64,000 nt of DNA, from contig CAWEHU010000005.1 in the NCBI GenBank assembly GCA_963808965.1, positions 94,139-158,138 of the forward strand, read 5' to 3'. The stretch comes from CAWEHU01 sp963808965 (GTDB taxonomy: Bacteria; Pseudomonadota; Alphaproteobacteria; Acetobacterales; Acetobacteraceae). Of the stretch, positions 55,754 through 64,000 are shown piece by piece; position 1 is the stretch's first letter, and every line of letters starts with the position of its first letter. A program made the position numbers and the translations under genes. The notes under the pieces were generated by a model, which worked only from the letters and a program-made list of their open reading frames with translations, had not been told where the DNA came from and made no database searches.

Positions 55754-57042
55754 TCAAGCCGGCTCGATGCGGATCAGCGTCGGTGCTTCCAGCACGGCAT
55801 CCATCTCCGCGATCCGGTCCAGCGCGGCGCGCATCGCGGCCTCGCTCGTCTCGTGCGTGACAAGCACGACGGGGACGGCCTCGCCCGGGCTGCGGCCACG
55901 TTGCAGCATCGATTCGAGCGACACGCCCACGTCGCGCAATGCTCCGGTCACATCGGCGATCACGCCCGGACGGTCCACCACCATCAGCCGCAAGTAATAG
56001 CAGCCGACGAGCGCCGAGATCGGGACTGAAGGCGCATTGGAGAGCGAACCGGAGGCGGCGCCCCATACGGGCGTCGTGCGGCCGCGCGCCAGATCGATCA
56101 GATCCGCGACCACCGCGGAGGCCGTCGGACCGGCGCCCGCCCCCCTTCCCTCCAGCATCAACCGGCCAACGAAGTCGCCCTCGACGGCCACCGCGTTGAA
56201 AACGCCGTCGACGGTCGCAAGCGGCGAGGCTTCCGGCACCATGCAGGGATGCACGCGCGCCTCGATCCCCTCGGAGGTCTGGCGCGCGATGCCGAGCAGC
56301 TTGATGCGGTAGCCGAACTCGTGGGCGAAGGCGATGTCGAGCGCGGAGATGCAGCGGATACCCTCCACATGCACCGCATCGAACGAAACCGGCCGGCCGA
56401 AAGCGAGCGCCACGAGGATCGCGAGCTTGTGCGCGGCGTCGATCCCGTCGATGTCGAAAGAGGGGTCGGCTTCCGCGTAACCGAGCTTCTGCGCGTCCGC
56501 CAATACTTCGGTGAACTCGCGCCCGCGCTCGCGCATGACCGTCAGGATATAGTTGCAAGTGCCATTGAGAATGCCGGAGATGCGGATGATCCGGTTGCCC
56601 GCCAATCCCTCGCGCACGGCCTTGATGACGGGGATGCCGCCCGCGACCGCCGCCTCGAAGGCGAGCGGGACGCTTCTCTGCTCGGCCCACGCCGCGAGCT
56701 CCGCGCCATGGATCGCGAGCAACGCCTTGTTCGCCGTGACGACCGGCTTGCCGGCGCCGATCGCCGCCTCGACGAGATCGCGCGCGGGTCCATCCGCGCC
56801 GCCGATCAGCTCCACGACCGCATCCACCCCCGGATCGGCGGCGAGCGCGACTGGATCGTCGTACCATCGCAGTCCGGTGAGCGGCACGCCGCGGTCGCGG
56901 GTGCGGTCCCGCGCGGAGACGGCGGTGACGGCGATGGGACGTCCGGCGCGCGCCGCGACAACATCCGCGTTGTCGCGCAGCAGCTTCAGCACGCCGCCGC
57001 CGACCGTGCCGAGGCCGGCGACGGCAACCGATAACGGGCGGG

Positions 57043-57046
<4 letters not shown>
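55754..57046 (-). CDS. hom: Homoserine dehydrogenase
   Basis: 430 residues. NAD(P)-binding AGLGTVGGGVLKLL is at about residues 10-23, followed by TANKALLAIHG, AAVAGGIPVIKAVREGLAGN, ISGILNGTCNYIL and EADPSFDIDGIDAAHKLAIL. A C-terminal ACT domain lies at about 350-430 (YYLRLMVVDRPGVIADVTG), so feedback by threonine is expected. ATG 57046 is chosen because MTRPLSVAVAGLG is the family start; it overlaps the alaC stop (ATGA). Confidence 0.95.
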
Positions 57047-58260
<1,214 letters not shown>

Positions 58261-58284
58261 CGGGAATCCTGGGGCAGCGAATCG

Positions 58285-59257
58285 CTAGTCTAGCAGACGT
58301 GCCGCGCCGCCGCGACCGGACGCCTCGGCATCGACCCGTACGGCGGAGGCAGGCACGCCCGCCGCGGTCAGCACAGTCGCCATCGCCTGCGCCCGGCTCA
58401 TGCCGAGAGCGAGCGCTTCGGACTGCGCCCCCGGATCGCTCGATGCCGCCTCTCCGTATCCAATGACAGCGATCCCGGCGCTGCCCCGCTTGGCGGCGAG
58501 CTGGCGCAGCGAAGCCGAGCCAGCGCTCGGCAGAACGGCCGACCCGGGCGAAAAGGCGACCGCCACGGGCTCGGCAGGCTTGGATTGCGCGGCCGTGGTT
58601 GGCGGCGCGGGGGCGGGTTGAGGCGCGACGGCCGGCGCGGGCTGTCTTGTGGGCGACGCGGGCTGAGAGGCCGGGACGCCGGAAAGGCTTGGTGGCGGCG
58701 GGGCCGCCGTGGGCAGGGCCGGACCCGGGCCGAAGTCTTGGGCCGGCGGCTCGGCGTTCTCCGCTCCGGGCGGAGGGGCGAGGGGCGCGCTCTGCACCGC
58801 CGCGACCGGCGCCCGGGCAGGCGGCGTCGAGGCGGGCGGCGCCGGCGGGGGTGTTGCCGCTTCCAGCGACGCCGTGGCCGCCCCGGAATCCGGCTTCGGT
58901 GGCGATGGAGGAGCCGCGGAGCCGCGGCCAAAGAGGGCCGGGGATGCAGCCTCGGATGACGGGTCGGCCAAGGGTGCGGCCGCGGCCGCATGCTGTGCGT
59001 TCGTGCGATCGGCGATCAGCGACTGCGCGATCCGCTCCCGCGCGGCGGCATCCATCGCCGCCGGCTTCTCGGGCACGGTGGCCAGATTGGGATAGGGCTC
59101 GTTCGCGCCGGGCGGGGGCGGCCGCTGCTCGGCGATCGCTCCGCCTTCCAGTCCGTGCCACCACTCCACCGGATTGATCGAGGAGGGAAGCGACGAACAG
59201 CCAGCGAGCAAGGAGCCAGACAGCGACAAGAGCAGTGCCGCACGCGGGAGATAGCAT
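58285..59257 (-). CDS. Proline/alanine-rich lipoprotein with OmpA-like C-terminus
   Basis: LLLSLSGSLLAGC is a lipobox, so the protein is an exported lipoprotein. A 200-residue Pro/Ala linker follows, then an OmpA-like end (VAFSPGSAVLPSAGSASLRQLA, GYGEAASSDPGAQSEALALGMSRAQAMATVL) that may bind peptidoglycan. In-frame starts lie far upstream (59346), giving an unnaturally long leader. The ATG at 59257, preceded by GGAGCG, would give MLSPRAALLLSLSG if one C near 59248 is extra, so I use it as the probable true start. It is divergent from phaC. Confidence 0.7.
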
Positions 59258-59417
59258 CGCTCCGTTGCTTCCCACGCCCGTCCCAGTAGTGCCTGAGATG
59301 GCTGTTCCGATCCCCGACCGGGTTGCGCCCTGCTTCCGCTTGTCATACGTCCAACCTATTCCACGCTCATACGACCGGTTTAGCGGGCGGGAATGCCGAC
59401 GGAAAGGACGCGCGTCT

Positions 59418-61217
59418 ATGGCCGACATCGAAAAGCCCGAGGGGCCCGCCTTCAGGATACCCGACCCCACGGTGATCGGCCGCTCGATGGCGGACATCGC
59501 CGAGCGTTCACAGCGTATCGTCGCCGATTGGCTGAAGCGGCAGCCGCGCGAGGGGCACAGGACCGATCCGCTGAATGTCGGGACGGCATTCATGGAGATG
59601 ACGGCCAAGCTGATGGCCAACCCGGCCAAGCTGGTGCAAGCCCAGATCGGCTTCTGGCAGGACTACATGACGCTCTGGCAGAATACCGCCCGGCGGATGA
59701 TGGGAATGGAAGCCGACCCGGTCATCGATGTGCCCGCCGGAGACCGACGCTTCAAGGACGACGCCTGGAAGGAAAACGAGGTCTTCGACTTTATCAAGCA
59801 GTCCTATCTGTTGTCGGCGCGCTTCGTGCAGGATGTCGTGAAGCAGGTGGACGGGCTGGAACCCAGAACGGCCCAGAAGATCGACTTCTATGCGCGCCAG
59901 TTCGTGGATGCGATGAGCCCGAGCAACTTCCTGCTCACCAATCCCGAGGTCCTGCGCAAGACCGCGGAAACCGGCGGGGAGAATCTGCTCAAGGGCCTGA
60001 ATAACCTCCTCACCGACCTCGAGCGGGGTCGCGGCAAGCTCCGTATCAAGATGACCGATACGGACGCATTCAAGCTCGGCGAGAACATCGCCATCTCGCC
60101 CGGCAAAGTGGTCTACCAGACCGACCTGATGCAGCTGATCCAGTACGCGCCGGCCACCGATACAGTGCTGAAGCGCCCTCTGCTGATCGTTCCGCCATGG
60201 ATCAACAAATTCTACATCCTCGACCTCAGGCCGAAGAATAGCCTCGTACGCTGGGCGGTTTCGCAGGGCCACACGGTCTTCGTCATCAGCTGGGTGAACC
60301 CGGACGCGAAGCTCGCCGAGAAGGGGTTCGAAAACTACATGACCGAGGGCACGCTCGCCGCGCTGGACGCGATCGAGCAGGCGACCGGCGAGCGGGAAGT
60401 GAACGCCATCGGCTACTGCCTAGGCGGCACGCTGTTAGCCAGCACGCTCGCGTACCTGGCTGCCAAGGGCGACGAGCGTATCAAATCCGCCACCTTCTTC
60501 GTGACACTGCTGGACTTCGCGGAATCGGGCGAGCTCGCGGTGTTCATCGACGAGGAGCAACTGAGGGCACTCGAGGAGAGGATGAACCGTCGCGGCTTCC
60601 TGGAAGGGAGCGAGATGGCCACGACGTTCAACATGCTGCGGGCCAACGACCTGATCTGGTCGTTCGTGGTGAACAACTATCTCCTTGGCAACGAGCCCTT
60701 CCCGTTCGATCTGCTGTATTGGAACAGCGATTCGACCCGGATGCCGGCGCGGATGCATAGCTTCTATCTGCGCAAGATGTACCAGGAGAACCAGCTCGCC
60801 CAGCCGAACGGGATCAGCCTCGCCGGTGTGCCGATCGACTTCAGCAAGATCACCACACCGGCCTATTTTCTCTCGACACGCGAAGATCATATCACCCCGT
60901 GGAAATCCACGTACCGCGGTACGCAGTTGCTGAGCGGGCCGAAGCGGTTTGTGCTGGCTGCATCGGGCCACATCGCCGGTGTGGTCAATCCGCCCGAGGG
61001 GGGGAAATACAGCCACTGGATCAACCCCGACCTGCCGCCCGATCCCGAGGCGTGGTTTCTCGGCGCGACCGAGATCGCGGGCTCCTGGTGGCCGGATTGG
61101 CATCGCTGGGTCACGGGTTTGTCGCACGAGCAGGTTCCGGCGCGCGAACCTGGAGCCGGCAAGCTCCCCGCGATCGAGCAAGCGCCCGGAAGCTACGTCA
61201 AGGTGCGGATCACCTGA
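59418..61217 (+). CDS. phaC: Class I poly(3-hydroxyalkanoate) synthase PhaC
   Basis: 599 residues. The lipase-like box GYCLGG carries nucleophile Cys334, with Asp490 in TREDHITPW and His518 in ASGHIAGVVNPP completing the triad. The N-terminal domain (about 1-200, GFWQDYMTLWQNTARRMMG) is typical of class I. The family polymerises hydroxyacyl-CoA into storage granules. ATG 59418 is chosen because family homology starts shortly after it. phaA, phaB and phasin genes are not in the window. Confidence 0.96.
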   Translation: MADIEKPEGPAFRIPDPTVIGRSMADIAERSQRIVADWLKRQPREGHRTDPLNVGTAFMEMTAKLMANPAKLVQAQIGFWQDYMTLWQNTARRMMGMEADPVIDVPAGDRRFKDDAWKENEVFDFIKQSYLLSARFVQDVVKQVDGLEPRTAQKIDFYARQFVDAMSPSNFLLTNPEVLRKTAETGGENLLKGLNNLLTDLERGRGKLRIKMTDTDAFKLGENIAISPGKVVYQTDLMQLIQYAPATDTVLKRPLLIVPPWINKFYILDLRPKNSLVRWAVSQGHTVFVISWVNPDAKLAEKGFENYMTEGTLAALDAIEQATGEREVNAIGYCLGGTLLASTLAYLAAKGDERIKSATFFVTLLDFAESGELAVFIDEEQLRALEERMNRRGFLEGSEMATTFNMLRANDLIWSFVVNNYLLGNEPFPFDLLYWNSDSTRMPARMHSFYLRKMYQENQLAQPNGISLAGVPIDFSKITTPAYFLSTREDHITPWKSTYRGTQLLSGPKRFVLAASGHIAGVVNPPEGGKYSHWINPDLPPDPEAWFLGATEIAGSWWPDWHRWVTGLSHEQVPAREPGAGKLPAIEQAPGSYVKVRIT

Positions 61218-61260
61218 CCAGCGCTTGTCCTAATCTGCGGAGTGCTCGCCCGTAAGGCCT

Positions 61261-61827
61261 TCAGCGGTCGAAGTCGGAGCCCATGCCGTTCGGCTGTTCC
61301 TGCGCGGCGGCGTGCTGCGTCGCGATGTTGGCCTCTCGCAGGAACGGCATCGCGGACAGGACCGCCAAGGTCCGTTCCGGCCCCAAGCCGAACACGGGAG
61401 GCTGAAAAGCCGCCCGCGCGGCGTCATGATTGCCGGCGACCAGCGCGTCGGCCGCAAAGAGCGTGCGATTGACGACCTCCTGGGAGGGCGCCGCGGGCGC
61501 GATCCCTAACGCGCTCCGCACCTCTCTCCTGGCCTGAAGCATCTCGAGCTTGGTCAGGGGCGACATGAAGTCCCAGCGGGGATTCGTCCACAGCGCGCCT
61601 GCGAGGTAATCCACCGCCGCCACGGCTCGCGCCGAATCGACGGGATCGTTCTGCGTCCGCGCGGGGTTGGCGAATGCCCAGGCGGCTTGGTTGATCGCAC
61701 CGATATCGCCATCCGCGTAGGTGCCGAACGCATTCGGAGGCAGGCGCGCCGTATCGGGCGGCGGTGTGACGGCGGCGCACCCGGACACGATCAGGGTCGC
61801 GAGCAGGAGAATCCACCTCCGGGGCAT
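61261..61827 (-). CDS. Lipoprotein of unknown function
   Basis: 188 residues from ATG 61827, with signal peptide RWILLLATLIVSGC (lipidated Cys at about residue 17). The mature part is helical, with AINQAAWAFANPARTQNDP, AAVDYLAGALWTNPRWDF and LEMLQARREVRSALGI. No domain name recognised. It is convergent with phaC, with a 43-base gap. Confidence 0.75.
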   Translation of the reverse strand: MPRRWILLLATLIVSGCAAVTPPPDTARLPPNAFGTYADGDIGAINQAAWAFANPARTQNDPVDSARAVAAVDYLAGALWTNPRWDFMSPLTKLEMLQARREVRSALGIAPAAPSQEVVNRTLFAADALVAGNHDAARAAFQPPVFGLGPERTLAVLSAMPFLREANIATQHAAAQEQPNGMGSDFDR

Positions 61828-61906
61828 GGAAACCACTCCTTCTCCGGTGCTTCGGCACATAGATGGGGAGGACCGGCACTTATTCCCGCCTTGCGCGCCG
61901 ATCCCG

Positions 61907-62881
61907 TTAAGCGGAGGCGGGCGCTGTTTCCGCCTTCGGCCGGCCGACCCGCGCGTGAAGCCCCAGCATCAGGCCAATGTTCTGCACCGCCGCGCCGGAC
62001 GCTCCCTTTCCGAGATTGTCGAGCCGCGCCACCAAGACCGCTTGCCGGTAGGTCTCGTTGGCGTAGACGCTGAGTTCCATCACGTCGGTATGGTTGAGCG
62101 CTTCCGGCTCCAAGCGGCCGGACGGGTCCGGTTCGGTGACTTGCACAAGAGGCGAGCCTCTGTAGTGCGTCCCCAGTGCCGCCCTCAAATCCGCGGCCGA
62201 AGGCCGGGCCGGCAGAACGTCGAGATGGAGCGGGATGCAGACCAGCATTCCTTGCCGGAAATGCCCGACCGAAGGGACGAAGATCGGCCGTCGCGTCAGC
62301 CCGGCGTAAGTCTGGGTTTCGGGCAAGTGCTTGTGTTCGAGACCCAGCCCGTAAAGCTCGAAGGCCGGACCGCCCGCTTGCTCGTGCGCCTCGATCATCG
62401 ACTTGCCGCCGCCGCTGTATCCGCTGACCGCGTTGATGCTCACGGGATAGTTCCGCGGCAGCAACCCGGCATCTACGAGAGGGCGCAGGAGCGCGATCGC
62501 GCCGGTGGGGTAGCAGCCAGGATTGGAGACGCGAGGCGCGTCCGCGATGCGCGCCGCCTGCCCGGCGTCGAGTTCCGGGAAGCCGTAGACCCAACCTGGC
62601 GCGACCCGATGCGCCGTGCTGGCATCGAGGATCTTCGGCGCGTCCCGGCCAAGCTCCGCTGCCAGCGCCACGGATTCCCTCGCCGCCGCATCAGGAAGGC
62701 AGAGCACGACCAGGTCGACTTCCGCCATGATAGTGCGGCGCGCTTCCGGGTCCTTGCGATGCTCGGCGGCAAGACTGCGGAGCGCGATATCCGGCAGATC
62801 ACGGAGACGCTCGCGGATGCCGAGCCCCGTGGTGCCGGCCTCTCCGTCGATGAATATGGATGCTTTTGCGCCGCCGGTCAT
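61907..62881 (-). CDS. argC: N-acetyl-gamma-glutamyl-phosphate reductase (type 2)
   Basis: 324 residues; third step of arginine synthesis. DGEAGTTGLGIRERL at the N-terminus, LCLPDAAA, DASTAHRV, the catalytic Cys123 in SNPGCYPTGAIALL, NAVSGYSGGGKSMIE and LEHKHLPE identify the type 2 (short) form of alphaproteobacteria. It follows rpsI on the same strand after a 117-base gap, an arrangement common in this class. Confidence 0.95.
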   Translation of the reverse strand: MTGGAKASIFIDGEAGTTGLGIRERLRDLPDIALRSLAAEHRKDPEARRTIMAEVDLVVLCLPDAAARESVALAAELGRDAPKILDASTAHRVAPGWVYGFPELDAGQAARIADAPRVSNPGCYPTGAIALLRPLVDAGLLPRNYPVSINAVSGYSGGGKSMIEAHEQAGGPAFELYGLGLEHKHLPETQTYAGLTRRPIFVPSVGHFRQGMLVCIPLHLDVLPARPSAADLRAALGTHYRGSPLVQVTEPDPSGRLEPEALNHTDVMELSVYANETYRQAVLVARLDNLGKGASGAAVQNIGLMLGLHARVGRPKAETAPASA

Positions 62882-62998
62882 GCCGTCCGCTCCTTTCAGC
62901 CGGCGCGGATCGTTCGCCGATGCGGGCCGTGGCGCAAGAGGCCCGGATCGCTACCAGCCTTGCGCCGGCACCCCGTATCGCCGTCCGCGGCGTCGCGC

Positions 62999-63493
62999 TT
63001 AGCGCTTGCTGAACTGGAAGCTGCGGCGGGCTTTCATGCGGCCGTATTTTTTCCGCTCGACCACGCGGGGGTCACGCGTGAGGAACCCGGCCACCTTCAG
63101 AATCGCCCGCAATTCCGGCTCATAGTAGGTGAGCGCGCGGCTGATGCCGTGACGTACCGCGCCGGCCTGACCCGAGAGACCGCCGCCCGAGACGGTGCAG
63201 ACCACGTCGAATTGGTTATAACGATCCGCCACCAGAAAGGGCTGGGTCAGCAACATCCGCAGCACGGGACGCGCGAAATACTGCCCGACCCGCTTGCCGT
63301 TCACCGTGATCTCGCCCTTGCCCGGTCTGATCCAGACACGAGCGACGGCGTCCTTGCGCCGGCCTGTCGCATAGCTGCGGCCGAGCGCGTCCCGCTTCGG
63401 CTCGCGCTTTGGCTGCTCGGGTGCCTGCGTCGCCGCGCTCGCGATCGCAAGGTCTTTGAGGTCCGCGAGGGTGCGGGTTTGCGTCCCGGACAT
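62999..63493 (-). CDS. rpsI: 30S ribosomal protein S9
   Basis: 164 residues with a 35-residue N-terminal extension before the conserved part. YATGRRKDAVARVWI, GEITVNGKRVGQYF, GGGLSGQAGAVRHGISRAL, FLTRDPRVVERKKYGRMKARRSFQFSKR-type C-terminus ending in Lys-Arg that reaches the P site. It lies five bases after rplM. Confidence 0.97.
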   Translation of the reverse strand: MSGTQTRTLADLKDLAIASAATQAPEQPKREPKRDALGRSYATGRRKDAVARVWIRPGKGEITVNGKRVGQYFARPVLRMLLTQPFLVADRYNQFDVVCTVSGGGLSGQAGAVRHGISRALTYYEPELRAILKVAGFLTRDPRVVERKKYGRMKARRSFQFSKR

Positions 63494-63498
63494 GTGCG

Positions 63499-63963
63499 TC
63501 AGGCCCTCTTGTTCTTCGGGTTCAGGGCGGCGACATCGAGCGGCTGCGGCTGTTGACCGTCATGCGGATGCTCGGCGCCTGCATAAATGTAGAGATGCTT
63601 CATCTGCGCGCGTTGCAGCGGTCCGCGCGTGATCATGCGCTCGACGGCCTTTTCAAGCACCCGCTCGGGATGGCGCGAGTCGAGGATCTGCCGGATCGAC
63701 CGGCCCTTGATGCCGCCCGGATAGCCCGTGTGGTAATAGAAAATGGACTGTTCCGGCTTGTTGCCGGTCACGCGCACCTTGCGGGCGTTCACCACGACAA
63801 CGTTGTCGCCGCAATCGACATGCGGGGTGAACTGGGGCTTGTGCTTGCCGCGCAAGCGGGTCGCGATGACCGCTGCGAGCCGCCCCAAGACGAGGCCGTC
63901 CGCGTCGATCAGCACCCAGTCGCGTTTCGCCTCCGCGGTCTTGAGGGAGGGGGTCGTTTTCAT
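63499..63963 (-). CDS. rplM: 50S ribosomal protein L13
   Basis: 154 residues: WVLIDADGLVLGRLAAVIATRLRGK, TPHVDCGDNVVVVNA, YYHTGYPGGIKGRSI, RVLEKAVERMITRGPLQ and a C-terminal LYIYAGAEHPHDGQQPQ. It is first of the rplM-rpsI pair; its promoter would lie in the last 37 bases of the window or beyond. Confidence 0.97.
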   Translation of the reverse strand: MKTTPSLKTAEAKRDWVLIDADGLVLGRLAAVIATRLRGKHKPQFTPHVDCGDNVVVVNARKVRVTGNKPEQSIFYYHTGYPGGIKGRSIRQILDSRHPERVLEKAVERMITRGPLQRAQMKHLYIYAGAEHPHDGQQPQPLDVAALNPKNKRA

Positions 63964-64000
63964 TCGAGAAGTCCTGGCGATTTGGCGGCGGGATATGCGG

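Overview
The window looks like chromosome of a GC-rich alphaproteobacterium, most likely a member of Rhodospirillales/Acetobacteraceae. The clues are: the gene order trpG-trpD-trpC-moaC-moeA-lexA; an alphaproteobacterial GAAC-N7-GAAC (GTTC-N7-GTTC) SOS box in front of lexA; a class I lysyl-tRNA synthetase; a MucR-type regulator; a PTS phosphorelay (short HprK, RapZ, Man-type EIIA, HPr, EI) without any sugar permease; and the order alaC-hom-glpX-recJ. The family-level assignment rests on remembered gene order and is an inference; no database search was run.

Layout. 0-0.5 kb: 5' part of an LpoA-like lipoprotein gene, divergent from rsmI, then a DUF488 gene. 2.2-3.6 kb: a beta-helix protein with a Thr-Pro linker and a CBM60-like domain. 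3.7-8.4 kb: hemW, a YbaK-type deacylase, and trpGDC-moaC. 9.1-13 kb: an oxidoreductase, moeA, SOS-regulated lexA and a nitroreductase. 13-24 kb, all on the minus strand: an apparent operon of an ABC exporter with a degenerate C39-like domain, an HlyD adaptor, a Sel1-repeat protein, a very large TPR-GT2-GT4 glycosyltransferase, a ChW-like protein and another GT4. This is the most interesting accessory system here. 24-33 kb: amidase, acetyltransferase, K+/H+ antiporter, olsB, fur, mucR, tusA, rimI, tsaB, a vanX remnant and an AI-2E family permease. 33-38 kb: threonine dehydratase and the PTS phosphorelay. 38-45 kb: lhgO, an orphan and badly broken aapJ-like gene, an MlaC/HpnM-like gene, terB, dinB and a DinG-type helicase. 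45.4-49 kb: class I lysS overlapping an MprF-like gene. 49.2-52.9 kb: a small accessory block ending at tRNA-Glu, with a MazE-like antitoxin remnant, an unknown 417-residue protein, a small unknown protein and a broken PIN-domain gene. 52.9-64 kb: recJ, glpX, hom, alaC, an OmpA-like lipoprotein, phaC, a lipoprotein, argC, rpsI and rplM.

A dominant feature of this sequence is that about 17 genes, many of them normally conserved housekeeping genes (moeA, rapZ, glpX, recJ), are interrupted by one-base shifts after which the same protein continues in another frame. The simplest reading is sequencing or assembly error rather than mass gene decay. I therefore give such genes at full span, mark them as frameshifted, and say where the frame changes.

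How the genes work together: trp genes for tryptophan synthesis, moaC/moeA for molybdenum cofactor, hom/alaC/argC for amino acids, phaC for polyhydroxyalkanoate storage, olsB and the MprF-like gene for membrane lipid modification, the PTS relay for regulation, and the 13-24 kb block for export and probably glycosylation of a surface product.
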